A stretch of 64,000 nucleotides of DNA from Bradyrhizobium yuanmingense. Its GTDB lineage: Bacteria; Pseudomonadota; Alphaproteobacteria; Rhizobiales; Xanthobacteraceae. Below the pieces are notes generated by a model, which was given only the letters and a program-made list of their open reading frames with translations, did no database searches and had not been told where the DNA came from. The stretch is taken from NCBI RefSeq assembly GCF_029167105.1, contig NZ_JARFML010000033.1, positions 1-64,000 on the forward strand. The letters are read 5' to 3'. Positions 16,852 to 26,173 of the stretch are shown here, in pieces (the stretch's first letter is position 1; every line of letters starts with the position of its first letter). A program made the translations under genes and the position numbers.

Positions 16852-17180
16852 GTCTCTTCCTCCACGAAGGCGGCAAGGCGATCAAGATTGTGGGACCAGA
16901 ACTGCGCATAGCGATTGAGCCAGTTCATCGCCTGCTCCATCGGCTGCGCGGTCAGCCGGCAGGCGACCGTGCGCCCGGTCTTCTCGCGCACGATCAGCCC
17001 GGCATCGGTGAGCACGTCGAGATGCTTCATGATCGCCGGCAGCGATACCGCAAACGGGGCCGCCAGTTCGCTCACCGACAGGCCGTCTTGCTCGCCGAGG
17101 CGCGCCAGCAAGGCACGACGCGTCGGGTCTGACAGCGCCGCAAAAGTCCGGTCCAGCGTCTCGTCCTGATACTTAACCAT
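16728..17180 (-). CDS. ArsR family transcriptional regulator
   Basis: A 150-residue winged-helix repressor. DRTFAALSDPTRRALLARLG near residues 9-28 and the recognition helix PFAVSLPAIMKHLDVLTDAG are classic for this group, which lacks metal-binding cysteines and is usually paired with an SRPBCC protein. ATG at 17180 is used because the family begins close to this point. The last 35-40 residues are Arg/Ser/Pro-rich and lie within the overlap with the SRPBCC gene, so they may be an unstructured tail produced by overlap. It probably controls this gene group. Confidence 0.88.
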   Translation of the reverse strand: MVKYQDETLDRTFAALSDPTRRALLARLGEQDGLSVSELAAPFAVSLPAIMKHLDVLTDAGLIVREKTGRTVACRLTAQPMEQAMNWLNRYAQFWSHNLDRLAAFVEEETWPTQPPTPPNARQNDQASRSRAGSERRRKRSTPPGRKPRS

Positions 17181-17278
17181 GTGGTTTAGTATAGACGCGA
17201 GCGCGGCAACGTCAAGCCGGAAGGCGAAGGCGCGGATCCGCACGAGAGCGTGATGGGGTTGCTGGCAATGCAGCCAAG

Positions 17279-17306
17279 AAAAAAGGCCCTGCCGAACGGC
17301 AGGGCT
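17279..17306 (-). terminator. Intrinsic terminator of the Bug protein gene
   Basis: On the minus strand a GCCCTGCC/GGCAGGGC stem with a GTTC loop is followed by a run of six T residues. It begins 25 bases after the stop codon of the minus-strand gene at 17331. Confidence 0.85.
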
Positions 17307-17330
17307 CTCTTCCTGGTCATCACGAGATTT

Positions 17331-18305
17331 CTACTCGACCTTCAGGCCGGCGAAGTCGACGACCTTCCTCCACTTCTCGGTCTCGGCCTTGATCTCCTCG
17401 CCGAACGCCTCGGGCGTCTGCGCCCGCGGCTCGCCGCCGAGCTCGACCAGGCGCTTGGCCATGTCGGGCTCCTTGAGCACTGCGTTGACCTCGGCGTTGA
17501 GCTTGGCGATGATTTCCTTCGGCGTGTTCTTCGGCGCGCCCATGCCGAACAGCGCGCTCGCCTCATAACCTTTGACGGTCTCCGCGACTGTCTGAACGTC
17601 CGGCAATTGCGGCGAGCGCTCAGCCGTGGTGACGCCGATCGCACGAAGGCTGCCGGAGCGGATGTGCTGGATGATCGAGGGCATGTTGTCGAAGATCACC
17701 TGCACCTGGCCGGCGAGCATGTCGGTGATCGCGGGCGCGGCGCCGCGATAGGGCACGTGCTGCATCTTGCAGCCGGTCATGGCCATGAACATCTCTCCGG
17801 ACAGATGCACCGAGGTGCCATTGCCGGACGAGGCCATGTTCACCTTGCCGGGATTGGCCTTCACGTACTCGATGAACTCGGCGACGTTCTTGGCCGGCAC
17901 GTCCTTGTTGACGGTCATCACGTTCGGAACGCGCTGGAACGAGGCGACCGGTGCGATATCGTTCACGAAGTTGAACTTGAGATTCTTGTAGAGCGAGGCG
18001 TTGATGTAGTTGGCCGGGTTGACTAGCTGCAGCGTGTAGCCGTCGGGTTCCGCGTTGATGACCGATTCCGTGGCGATGTTGTTGCCGGCGCCCGGCTTGT
18101 TCTCGATCACGAATTGCTGGCCGAGCTTCTCCGAGAGCCTCTGGCCGATCAACCGCGCCAGAATGTCGGTGGCGCCGCCCGGCGGATAGCCCACCACCCA
18201 TTTCACCGGACGGGCCGGATAATCGGCGGCAAACGCCTTCGACAGCGGGGTGGCTGCAAGTGGACTGGCGGCGAGCAGGCCCAGCGCGGTACGGCGAGTG
18301 ATCAT
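17331..18305 (-). CDS. Bug-family tripartite tricarboxylate transporter receptor
   Basis: A 324-residue periplasmic solute-binding protein of the TctC/Bug family. The N terminus MITRRTALGLLAASPLAAT has a twin-arginine-like signal ending near SKAFA. The mature part begins YPARPVKWVVGYPPGGATDI, and FVIENKPGAGNN, MASSGNGTSVH and PYRGAAPAITDM are typical Bug blocks. ATG at 18305 has GGGAG upstream; the longer frame is spurious. Such proteins bind carboxylates. No TctA/TctB permease genes are near, so it may be an orphan receptor, common in this group. Confidence 0.9.
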   Translation of the reverse strand: MITRRTALGLLAASPLAATPLSKAFAADYPARPVKWVVGYPPGGATDILARLIGQRLSEKLGQQFVIENKPGAGNNIATESVINAEPDGYTLQLVNPANYINASLYKNLKFNFVNDIAPVASFQRVPNVMTVNKDVPAKNVAEFIEYVKANPGKVNMASSGNGTSVHLSGEMFMAMTGCKMQHVPYRGAAPAITDMLAGQVQVIFDNMPSIIQHIRSGSLRAIGVTTAERSPQLPDVQTVAETVKGYEASALFGMGAPKNTPKEIIAKLNAEVNAVLKEPDMAKRLVELGGEPRAQTPEAFGEEIKAETEKWRKVVDFAGLKVE

Positions 18306-18429
18306 CTCGAGGGTTCTCCCAGTGTTGTTCTTGAAAGTTCGATAGCTTGAAAGGAACGCCGGCGAGGTTGTAACAAAGCTTGCGGAGTGCGGAAAGTGCG
18401 CGGGGCACATCACGACGAAAGGATGAGAC

Positions 18430-18840
18430 ATGCCGGTCAAGGTTCATGCCCTGGATCATCTCGTGATCAATGTCAGCGACGTCGCGGCAAGTGCTGCGTG
18501 GTACGGCAAGATTCTCGGCATGGATGTCAAGGTGTTCGATCCCGGCGGCGGCAAAGCGCCGCGGACTTTCCTTGAATTCGGTAACCAGAGGATCAACGTC
18601 CGACACCGCGATGCCGACAAGGTGGAGTGGTTCACCGCGGACCAACCGACGGCGGGCAGCGAAGATTTGTGCTTTCTCACCTCGGCCACGCCGGACGAGG
18701 TGGTGGCGCATTTGCGGGCACATGGCGTCGCGATCGAGGAAGGTCCGGGCCCGAGGCAAGGCGCCCGCGGCACGCTGCGCTCGGTCTATTGCCGCGATCC
18801 CGATGGCAGTTTGATCGAGATCTCGTCGTACGGGGATTGA
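18430..18840 (+). CDS. VOC family (glyoxalase-like) protein
   Basis: A 136-residue vicinal-oxygen-chelate protein. HALDHLVINVSDVAASAAWY at residues 5-24 provides the first metal-ligand His; GNQRINVRH in the middle and YCRDPDGSLIEISSYGD at the C terminus provide the remaining His/Glu sites. It likely is a small metal-dependent enzyme or resistance protein of the glyoxalase/fosfomycin-resistance/dioxygenase fold; which one cannot be told. It diverges from the Bug gene across 124 bases. Confidence 0.85.
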   Translation: MPVKVHALDHLVINVSDVAASAAWYGKILGMDVKVFDPGGGKAPRTFLEFGNQRINVRHRDADKVEWFTADQPTAGSEDLCFLTSATPDEVVAHLRAHGVAIEEGPGPRQGARGTLRSVYCRDPDGSLIEISSYGD

Positions 18841-18858
18841 GGCGCCCCCAGCCCGACC

Positions 18859-18945
18859 CGTCATTGCGAGCGCAGCGAAGCAATCCAGAATCCCTCCGCG
18901 GAACCAGTCTGGATTGCTTCGTCGCAAGAGCTCCTCGCAATGACG
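18859..18945. repeat. Palindromic repeat, family B copy 1
   Basis: An inverted pair with arms starting CGTCATTGCGAG and ending CTCGCAATGACGG, and inner blocks GAAGCAATCCAGA / TCTGGATTGCTTC. The same unit occurs at 56356-56474 and 61854-61933. Confidence 0.85.
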
Positions 18946-19061
18946 GCGGAGAGAGCGCGCTCACGCATACCCCCGATTGCGTCCCGCGTCGTCCAATGGC
19001 AGGAAGACGCAATAATCAAAAGGCAGCCGCCAGCAGGATGCAGGCTGCACGGGAGGCCGCC

Positions 19062-20642
19062 ATGCCACTTCAACAGACCACAGCCGGAATCGTGGGCCCG
19101 TTCGACGGGCTCGACGTGCCCTGGCTGCTCAAGCTGCGCGCCGAAGTCCGGCGTGATCATCCATTCCTGATCTGGGCGGCGTTCGACGCGCCAGCGCGGC
19201 GCTGGAGCTACGGCGAATTTCACGAGCGCGTCGGCGCGCTCGCGGCCGGCCTCGCCAGGCGCGGCGTCAAGCCGGGCGAGTATGTGCTCATTCATCTCGA
19301 CAATTGCATCGAGGCGATGCTGGCCTGGTTCGCCTGCGTCGAGCTTGGGGCCGTCGCCGTCACCACGAACACGCGCTCGGCGCCGGCCGAGATCGCGTAT
19401 TTCGCCGATCATTGCGGCGCGGTCGCCGCGATCACGCAGCCGGCCTATGCGGAAGCCGTCGCGCAGAACTGCCATAACATCCGCTGGCTGGCGGTGACCT
19501 CGCACGATGCGGGCACGGCGCCAGCGCGGGGCGTCTCGCGCGGCGACAGCTTCGAATCGCTGTTCGCCGACAGCGCCGATCGTCCGAAGCGCGCGACCGA
19601 TCCGCTGGCGCCATGCAGCGTGCAATACACCTCGGGCACGACGTCGCGGCCGAAGGCAGTGCTGTGGACCCATGCCAACGCGCTGTGGGGCGCCAAGATC
19701 AACGCCGCGCACGAGGACCTTCACGCCGGCGACGTGCACCAGGCCTACCTGCCGCTGTTCCATACCAACGCGCTGGCCTATTCCATGCTGGCGACGCTGT
19801 GGGTCGGCGCCACTTGCGTGATCCAGCCGCGCTTCTCCGCCAGCCGGTTCTGGGGCGTCGCGCGCGAGCACGGCGCAACCTGGACCTCGACCATCCCGTT
19901 CTGCATGAAGGCGCTGCTCGAGCAGGAGATCCCGAAGGACCATAAGTTCCGCCTGTGGGGCACCGCCATCAACGAGCCGCCGGCCTTTGCCGCCTTCGGC
20001 GTCAAGATGATCGGCTGGTGGGGCATGACCGAGACCATCACCCACGGCATCGTCGGCGAGGTGGATCAGCCCAACATCCCGATGTCGATCGGTCGCGCCG
20101 CGCCCGAATATCAGATCCGCATCACCGACGACGAGGGACGGCCGACGGAGGTCGGCGACACCGGCAATCTCGCAATCAAGGGCATCCCCGGCCTGTCGCT
20201 GTTTGCCGAGTACCTGCACAACGAGAAGGCGACGCGCGAGAGTTTTGACGAGCACGGCTTCTTTCTCACCGGCGACCGCGTCGAGCGATTGGAGAACGGC
20301 TTCATCAAGTTCGGCGACCGCGCCAAGGACATGCTGAAGGTGGGCGGCGAGAACGTTGCGGCCTCCGAGATCGAGCAGGTGATCGCGCTCGTGCCGGGCG
20401 TGCGCGAGGCCGCGGTGGTGGCGAAGAAGCATCCGATGCTGGACGAGGTGCCGGTGGTCTTCATCATCCCGCAAGGCGGCGTCGCAGGCGCTGCGCCCGA
20501 CCTGCAGGATCGCGTAATGGAAGCCTGCCGCAAGGGCCTCGCCGACTTCAAGCTGCCGCGCGAGATCAGGCTCGTCGACGACATGCCGCGCTCGACGCTG
20601 GAGAAGGTGGCGAAGGCGGAGCTGCGGAAGCTGGTGGGGTGA
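19062..20642 (+). CDS. Acyl-CoA ligase of the AMP-binding superfamily
   Basis: A 526-residue ATP-dependent carboxylate-CoA ligase. It shows the P-loop YTSGTTSRPKAVLWTHAN, the second motif WWGMTETITHG, the hinge block GDRAKDMLKVGGENV and the C-terminal catalytic Lys context STLEKVAKAEL. The P-loop has RP where many relatives have GxPKG. It resembles the CaiC-like/ATP-dependent acyl-CoA ligase group; the substrate is unknown. GGGAGG lies five bases before the ATG at 19062, which fixes the start; the frame upstream is open but runs through a repeat. Confidence 0.9.
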   Translation: MPLQQTTAGIVGPFDGLDVPWLLKLRAEVRRDHPFLIWAAFDAPARRWSYGEFHERVGALAAGLARRGVKPGEYVLIHLDNCIEAMLAWFACVELGAVAVTTNTRSAPAEIAYFADHCGAVAAITQPAYAEAVAQNCHNIRWLAVTSHDAGTAPARGVSRGDSFESLFADSADRPKRATDPLAPCSVQYTSGTTSRPKAVLWTHANALWGAKINAAHEDLHAGDVHQAYLPLFHTNALAYSMLATLWVGATCVIQPRFSASRFWGVAREHGATWTSTIPFCMKALLEQEIPKDHKFRLWGTAINEPPAFAAFGVKMIGWWGMTETITHGIVGEVDQPNIPMSIGRAAPEYQIRITDDEGRPTEVGDTGNLAIKGIPGLSLFAEYLHNEKATRESFDEHGFFLTGDRVERLENGFIKFGDRAKDMLKVGGENVAASEIEQVIALVPGVREAAVVAKKHPMLDEVPVVFIIPQGGVAGAAPDLQDRVMEACRKGLADFKLPREIRLVDDMPRSTLEKVAKAELRKLVG

Positions 20643-20646
20643 TCTT

Positions 20647-20762
20647 GTAGGGTGGGTTAGCCGAAGGCGTAACCCACCAACTTCGTTCGGCAATTGCGGA
20701 GGCATGGTAGGTTACGCCTGGCGCCTGCGCTTCGCGCAGCCGCGAGGCTAACCCACCCTACG
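20647..20762. repeat. Palindromic repeat, family G
   Basis: The arms GTAGGGTGGGTTAGC and GCTAACCCACCCTAC enclose a less conserved centre with GGCGTAACCCACC and GGTTACGCC. It lies between convergent genes and might also stop transcription. Confidence 0.75.
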
Positions 20763-20771
20763 GCATCCCGG

Positions 20772-21866
20772 CTAGAACGACCCCAGCGCGACCGGGCGGA
20801 ACGCCTGCAGCAGCTGCTGGTCGAGCTTGCCGCCCATGCCTTCCATCATCGTGAAGGCGCGGGAGTGGGTGAAAGGCATGCGGTAGGCGCGCTTCTCCAC
20901 CAGCGCGGCGTAGATGTCGACGATCGTCGTCAGGCGCACGATGTCGCTGATCTGGTTCGACGACAGGCCGTTCGGATAGCCGGAGCCGTCGAGGAATTCG
21001 TGGTGATGCAGCACCACGTCCAGCATCTCCGGCGGGAAGCCGCCTTGTGCGGCGAGCGCATCATAGCCGCGGCGCGGATGCTGGCGGACCTCAGCCATCT
21101 CCTCGTCGGTGAGCTTGCCGGGCTTGTCGAGCAGCCAGGCCGGAACGAAGGCCTTGCCGACGTCGTGCAGCAGCGCGGCGCGTGTCAGGCGGCGCTGGTC
21201 GTCCTCGCGCATGCCGAGATGCTGGGCGAAGGCGACGGCGAAGCCGGTGACGAACAGGCAATGGCGGTAGCTGCCGACATGGTGACAGCCGACCGTGGTG
21301 AGCCATTCGCGCAGCGAGGAATGCTTGATCGCCTTCAGGATCTTGCTCTCGGCGGCGATGACGTCGTCGAAGCTCAGGGGCACGCCGAGCGGCAGCTTCT
21401 CGAACATCTTGGTCAGCACCGCATGCGCCGCCTCGACGCCGCGGTTGAGCGTCTTGCCGCGATCGGTCGCGTCATAGGCCGCGGTGTCCGGGAAGGCGGC
21501 GCGAATGCGCTGCAGGATGGCGTCGGCCTGGAGCGGCCGTGAAATGGTGTCGGTGGCTCCTAACGCCCAGGCCTGCATGGTGCCGTGATGCAGGGCGTCC
21601 GCGAGCACGAACAGCCGCGGCATCGAACGATAGGCATCGCCGCGCAGCTTGTTGCGGACCCGCTGCACGCTCTCGGGCGAGCGCAGGTTGATGTCGACCA
21701 CGAGCCCGGAGAGATCGCGCGAGGGCTGGGCGGGGATCTCGTCCGTCTTCACCGTGGAGACGTCGCCGACCGCCTTCAGGATGCTGGCGAGCTCGCTGCT
21801 CCCGTCGCTCCGATCGGAGGCGAGCAGGAGCCGGCGTTTGGCGGCGGGTTTGGCTGAGGCGTTCAT
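20772..21866 (-). CDS. HD-GYP domain protein with N-terminal receiver-like domain
   Basis: A 364-residue cytoplasmic protein. Residues 10-125 look like a response-regulator receiver (RRLLLASDRSDG, then GLVVDINLRS with a possible acceptor Asp, and FVLADALHHGTMQAWALGA). Residues about 160-340 form an HD-GYP phosphodiesterase: LLHDVGKAFVPAWLLDKPG, VLHHHEFLDGSGYPNGL and IVDIYAALVEKRAYR. HD-GYP enzymes hydrolyse cyclic di-GMP, so it probably affects motility or biofilm. ATG at 21866 has GGGGA six bases upstream. It is monocistronic. Confidence 0.9.
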   Translation of the reverse strand: MNASAKPAAKRRLLLASDRSDGSSELASILKAVGDVSTVKTDEIPAQPSRDLSGLVVDINLRSPESVQRVRNKLRGDAYRSMPRLFVLADALHHGTMQAWALGATDTISRPLQADAILQRIRAAFPDTAAYDATDRGKTLNRGVEAAHAVLTKMFEKLPLGVPLSFDDVIAAESKILKAIKHSSLREWLTTVGCHHVGSYRHCLFVTGFAVAFAQHLGMREDDQRRLTRAALLHDVGKAFVPAWLLDKPGKLTDEEMAEVRQHPRRGYDALAAQGGFPPEMLDVVLHHHEFLDGSGYPNGLSSNQISDIVRLTTIVDIYAALVEKRAYRMPFTHSRAFTMMEGMGGKLDQQLLQAFRPVALGSF

Positions 21867-22075
21867 GGCTTCCCCACAAGTACCGGGAACTCGGGCGTAT
21901 TGGCCCATCAGCCTAAGCCGGTTCAGGTTCTCTGGCCCTTAAGAGGCGTGCTCAATGGAGCCTTGGGGAATTGCACGCAATTTTAGGTATTGGGGTTCCC
22001 GGGGGGAATTTCACAACCGGCGAAAACAACCCCATGCACAGTAGAACGGGCATTGATGGATAAGGGGAATTTCTC

Positions 22076-22163
22076 CGTCATGGCCGGGCTTGTCCCGGCC
22101 ATCCACGTCCTGGCCCGGACGTGAGAAGAACGTGGATGGCCGGGACGAGCCCGGGCATGACAG
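22076..22163. repeat. REP hairpin pair without gene, family D copy 1
   Basis: Two inverted units, beginning CGTCATGGCCGGGCTTG and ending CGAGCCCGGGCATGACA, flank a short GGACGT-rich centre. The arms match the hairpins flanking the GIY-YIG gene at 33610-33973. The rest of the 21867-22244 gap shows no gene. Confidence 0.85.
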
Positions 22164-22244
22164 CGAAATATTGAGCGCACCCAAAAACAATCCGCCGGAG
22201 GTTGCCCTCCGGCGGATCAGCTCATTTGGCAATCACGGCTCGAC

Positions 22245-24527
22245 TTATGCCTTCATGCTCGCCTTCACGGCCTCCGCCGTGATCGGCAGGGCGCGGACGC
22301 GGGCGCCGGTGGCGTTGAAGATGGCGTTGCCAATGGCCGGCGCGACCACGGTGACCGCGGGCTCGCCGACGCCGGTGGCCTTCTCGCCATTGGCGATCAC
22401 GGCGATCGCGACCTCCGGCGTCTGGCTCATGCGCAAGGGCGTGTAGCCATCGAAATTGGTCTGCTCGATGCCACCGTCCTTCAGCGTCGCCTTCTCGTAC
22501 ATCGCCAGCGACAGGCCCCACAGCGCCGCACCCTCGACCTGGGCGCGGACATTGTCGGGATGCACCTGCGTGCCGACGTCGGTTGCGACCGTGAGCTTCT
22601 TCACGGTCACCGCCCCCGACGGCGCGACGGCGACGTGAGCCACGCACGCCGTCCAGCTCGCGGTCGCCCGCTCCTGCGACGAGACGCAGGCGACGCCCAT
22701 GCCCTCGCCTTTCGGCAATTGCTTGGTGCCGTAGCCGGACAGCCCCATCGCGGCGAGCAGGGTGTTGCGCAAGCGCTGCGCGCCGCCGTCGTTCTTGCCG
22801 GCGCCGTCGAGCAACGAGATGCGGAACTGGGCGGGATCCTTGCCCGTCGCCGCCGCGATCTCGTCGATCATGCTTTCGACCGCCCAGAAGGTCCAGCCCG
22901 GCGCCACCGAGCGAAGCTGGCCGGAGGGCGTGGCGTTGTGCGCGAGCTCGTTCTTGATCGCGCGCACATAATGGTTGGGCACGGTGTAGAAGAAGTCCGC
23001 CCCGTTCACCGTAAAGGAATCGAGCGGGCCCTTCTTGTCGACCGAGGGCGTCAGGAAGTCGGGTATTCCCCAGCGCGCGGTCGGCCAGGCCGAGACCACG
23101 TCGTGGCTGATCGCAATGAGCTTGCCATCGCTATCCACGCCGGCCTTGACCTTCTGGTAGGTGAGCGGACGCGAAAAATCCATCGTCATGTCGTTCTCGC
23201 GCGAATAGATCACCTTCACCGGCTTGCCGACCGCCTTGGCCGCCTGCACCGCCGGAATCATCATGTCGGCATCGAGACGCCGGCCGAAGCCGCCGCCCAG
23301 CCACATCTGGTGCATGACCACGAACTTCGGATCGATCCCGGCAGCGCCCGCCGCGATCGCGCCGGAGCGCGTCGCAAACTGGTTGCCGGAATAGATGTGC
23401 AGGATGTCGGCCTTGAACTCCGCAGCGGCGTTCATCGGCTCCAGCGGCGCGTGGATGTTGATGCTGGTGGTGTATTCGGCCTCCACCACCTTGGCCGCCG
23501 AACCGAAGGCCGCATTGGGATCGCCGTCCTTGACGAAAAACTGGCCGGAATCGTCCAGCTTCTGGAGCCGCTTGGCCTCGTCGAGCAGCGACTCGCTCGA
23601 CAGCTTCGCGTTCGGACCCGCGTCATAGGTGATCTTCAGCGCCTGGGCCGCCTTCTTGGCGTTGGCATAGGTGCTGGCGACGGCGACGACCCAGCCCGAC
23701 GTCGTTGCTGTCTTGTCGTCGAGCGTGACGGCCTTGATGAAGCCTGGCACCTTCTTTGCCGCGCTGTCGTCGACCGATTTCACCGTGGCGCCGAACCGCA
23801 CCGGCGGCGTGACCAGCGCGCCGTAGACCATGCCCGGCAGCATCACATCGATGCCGTACTTCGCCGTGCCATTGGTCTTTGAGGGGATGTCGAGCTGCGG
23901 AACCGAGACGCCGATCATGGTGTACTGGTCCGGCGATTTCAGCTTGATCGCCTTCAGCTCGTCGGGCGTGAAGGTTTTCGTCGCCTTGCCGCTTTTCACG
24001 ACATCGGCAAACGACATCTGCTTCTTCGATTTCGGATGCACGATCATGGAATCGCGCACCACAAGCTCCGATGCCGGCACGCCCATGGCGGCGGCGGCAC
24101 CTTCGGTCAATGCGATGCGACCGGCGGCGCCGGCGCGGCTCATCGCTTCGAAGTTCATCATGGTCGACCAGCTGCCGCCAGTGATCTGCGCGCCCAGCAC
24201 GGGATCGTTGAACTTGGGATCGTTGGAGGCGAGCTGCACGCGCATGTCGCTCCATTTCGCGCCCAATTCCTCGCAGACGATCTGCGCCAGGGTGGAGGCG
24301 ATGTGCTGGCCCATATCGGCCTTGCCGCAGGTCACGGTGACCAGCCCGTCCGGCGAGATCGCGTACCAGACGCTCGGCTCGAAATTGGCGGGCGCGGCGG
24401 CGGCTGATTCGATGCCGGGCACGCCGGCATAGCCGAGCACGAGGCCGGTCGCGGCGGTGCCGACGAGGAAGGAGCGGCGGCTGAGATCGGTCGTCTCAGG
24501 TGTTGCGTTCTTCACATGCTCGTTCAT
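22245..24527 (-). CDS. Molybdopterin-binding oxidoreductase large subunit (IorB/isoquinoline 1-oxidoreductase type)
   Basis: A 760-residue large subunit of a xanthine-dehydrogenase-family molybdenum enzyme. The N terminus carries a twin-arginine signal (DLSRRSFLVGTAATGLVLG), as in single-subunit-fused IorB proteins, so the complex is probably exported folded. Conserved blocks include CGKADMGQHIASTLAQIVCEE, GGGFGRRLDAD for cofactor contact, and the C-terminal GVGEPAVTVVAPAIGNAIF. It oxidises an aldehyde or N-heterocycle with water as oxygen donor; the substrate is unknown. The start overlaps the stop of the small-subunit gene as ATGA. Confidence 0.9.
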   Translation of the reverse strand: MNEHVKNATPETTDLSRRSFLVGTAATGLVLGYAGVPGIESAAAAPANFEPSVWYAISPDGLVTVTCGKADMGQHIASTLAQIVCEELGAKWSDMRVQLASNDPKFNDPVLGAQITGGSWSTMMNFEAMSRAGAAGRIALTEGAAAAMGVPASELVVRDSMIVHPKSKKQMSFADVVKSGKATKTFTPDELKAIKLKSPDQYTMIGVSVPQLDIPSKTNGTAKYGIDVMLPGMVYGALVTPPVRFGATVKSVDDSAAKKVPGFIKAVTLDDKTATTSGWVVAVASTYANAKKAAQALKITYDAGPNAKLSSESLLDEAKRLQKLDDSGQFFVKDGDPNAAFGSAAKVVEAEYTTSINIHAPLEPMNAAAEFKADILHIYSGNQFATRSGAIAAGAAGIDPKFVVMHQMWLGGGFGRRLDADMMIPAVQAAKAVGKPVKVIYSRENDMTMDFSRPLTYQKVKAGVDSDGKLIAISHDVVSAWPTARWGIPDFLTPSVDKKGPLDSFTVNGADFFYTVPNHYVRAIKNELAHNATPSGQLRSVAPGWTFWAVESMIDEIAAATGKDPAQFRISLLDGAGKNDGGAQRLRNTLLAAMGLSGYGTKQLPKGEGMGVACVSSQERATASWTACVAHVAVAPSGAVTVKKLTVATDVGTQVHPDNVRAQVEGAALWGLSLAMYEKATLKDGGIEQTNFDGYTPLRMSQTPEVAIAVIANGEKATGVGEPAVTVVAPAIGNAIFNATGARVRALPITAEAVKASMKA

Positions 24528-25015
24528 GTGGGCCTCCGCTCGCTCGAGGTGGCCGAGGCGGTGCGCATCTCGGATGCGGCGCGCATGATCGCCTTCTGGA
24601 TCCGCGAATAGGTCATGCAGCGGCAAAGATTGCCGTCCATGTGCGCGACCACTTCCTCCTTGGTCGGATTGGGATTCTTGGCGAGCAGCGAAGCTGCCTG
24701 CATGATCTGGCCGGACTGGCAATAGCCGCATTGCGGCACCTGCTCGGCGATCCAGGCCTTCTGCAAGGGATGATCGCCCTTGGCGGAAAGGCCTTCGATG
24801 GTGGTGATCTTCTTGCCGGCGACGTCACTGAGCATGGTCTGGCACGAGCGCACGGCTTCACCGTTGACGTGCACGGTGCAGGCACCGCACAGCCCGGCAC
24901 CGCAGCCGAACTTGGTGCCGGTCATCTGCAATTGCTCGCGGATCGCCCAGAGGAGCGGCGTGTCGTTCGCCGCATCCACGGACAGACTCCGCCCGTTGAT
25001 GGTGAGAGTTGGCAT
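24524..25015 (-). CDS. 2Fe-2S small subunit of the molybdenum oxidoreductase (IorA type)
   Basis: A 163-residue ferredoxin-like subunit. The N-terminal plant-type 2Fe-2S cluster motif is CGAGLCGACTVHVNG with the fourth Cys in RSCQTM; the second cluster domain shows QCGYCQSGQIM and GNLCRCMTY. It passes electrons from the molybdenum site of the adjacent large subunit. The start MPTLTINGRSL at 25015 matches the family. No FAD subunit or cytochrome gene is adjacent, so the electron acceptor is unknown. It overlaps the large subunit by 4 bases. Confidence 0.93.
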   Translation of the reverse strand: MPTLTINGRSLSVDAANDTPLLWAIREQLQMTGTKFGCGAGLCGACTVHVNGEAVRSCQTMLSDVAGKKITTIEGLSAKGDHPLQKAWIAEQVPQCGYCQSGQIMQAASLLAKNPNPTKEEVVAHMDGNLCRCMTYSRIQKAIMRAASEMRTASATSSERRPT

Positions 25016-25384
25016 AGGCGTCTTCCCCTGCCGGTGCATGAAGCCGCTTACGGCGGCAACTTGAATGGCGGACGCCCACCGGGCTGACGTCAGCCTTGCC
25101 GGCAAGCATGATCGCGTTCTGGCGCCGAGGCAAATGCAATCTGGAACGAGTCGAAAAACCGACCGCCACACTCGCTCGTTGTGCGCCGCGCCAAGGGCGG
25201 CGACGCAGCCACTGGACACAACAGCGCGTGCCTCCGGCATGCGTGCCATCGCATTCGGGCAGTTTCTTCGAGGTAACTTGGCGCGTTAGAGTGCGGACGC
25301 AGCCGCAGGCGTCCCTTCTCCCCTGGTGAGAAGGGTCCACCGTCGTCGTCATTGGGTTGAAAGAAAAAAGAAAGGGCAGGAACA
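25016..25384. other. Divergent intergenic region
   Basis: The 369 bases between the oxidoreductase operon and the hydrolase gene hold no supported gene. It presumably contains both promoters. A short CCTTCTCCC/GAGAAGGG palindrome lies near 25314. Confidence 0.4.
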
Positions 25385-26149
25385 ATGGCGGAGATCAATC
25401 GCGACGGCGTCAACATCTACTACGAGGTTCATGGCAACGGCCCGCCGCTGCTGCTCACGCACGGCTATTCCTCGACGTCGGCGATGTGGCATGGGCAGGT
25501 CGACGCGCTGGCGAGGGACCACACGCTGATCCTGTGGGACATGCGCGGCCACGGCCAGTCCGATTACCCTGACGATGCGAGTGCTTATAGCGAAGAGCTC
25601 ACGGTCGGTGACATGGCGGCGATCCTCGATGCGGTCGGCGCGAAGCGCGCCATCATCGGCGGGCTTTCGCTCGGCGGCTACATGTCGCTGGCGTTCTATC
25701 GCGCACATCCGGAGCGGGCCCGCGCGCTGCTGATCATCGACACCGGCCCCGGCTTCAGGAAGGACGATGCGCGCGAAGCCTGGAACGCGCGGGCGCTTGA
25801 AACCGCCGACCGGCTCGACCGCGAAGGCCTCGATGTCTTGAAATCGGCGACGCGCGAGCGCGCCACCGCGAACCATCGGGGCGCCAGGGGCCTGGCGCTC
25901 GCCGCGCGCGGCATGCTGACCCAGCGCGATGCGCGCGTGATGGAACTGCTGCCCGACATCCGGGTGCCCAGCCTGATCGTTGTCGGCGCCGACGACACCC
26001 CGTTCCTCGCCGCGTCCGACTACATGGCCGCAAAGATCCCTGGCGCGCAAAAGGTCGTGATCCCCGCGGCCGGCCACGCCGTCAACATCGATCAGCCCGA
26101 GGCTTTTGTTGACGCGGTCGCGCCTTTCCTGAAGAACTTGCCGGCATAG
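25385..26149 (+). CDS. Alpha/beta hydrolase
   Basis: A 254-residue soluble hydrolase. The oxyanion region is LLTHGYSSTSAMW, the nucleophile elbow GGLSLGGYMSLAF places Ser near residue 97, and PAAGHAVNIDQPEAF provides the catalytic His near 238; an Asp in VVGADDTPFL completes the triad. The family is broad (esterases, haloperoxidase-like, dienelactone-type), so the substrate is unknown. The start has a weak AGGAACA site upstream. It is followed 24 bases later by a small exported-protein gene on the same strand. Confidence 0.88.
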   Translation: MAEINRDGVNIYYEVHGNGPPLLLTHGYSSTSAMWHGQVDALARDHTLILWDMRGHGQSDYPDDASAYSEELTVGDMAAILDAVGAKRAIIGGLSLGGYMSLAFYRAHPERARALLIIDTGPGFRKDDAREAWNARALETADRLDREGLDVLKSATRERATANHRGARGLALAARGMLTQRDARVMELLPDIRVPSLIVVGADDTPFLAASDYMAAKIPGAQKVVIPAAGHAVNIDQPEAFVDAVAPFLKNLPA

Positions 26150-26173
26150 GCCGATCGAGCGGGGACATAAGCG

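Noticed and set aside
22560..23882. 440-residue open frame opposite the molybdenum oxidoreductase gene
   Set aside because: Arg-rich shadow of a well-supported coding region, with no recognisable domain.
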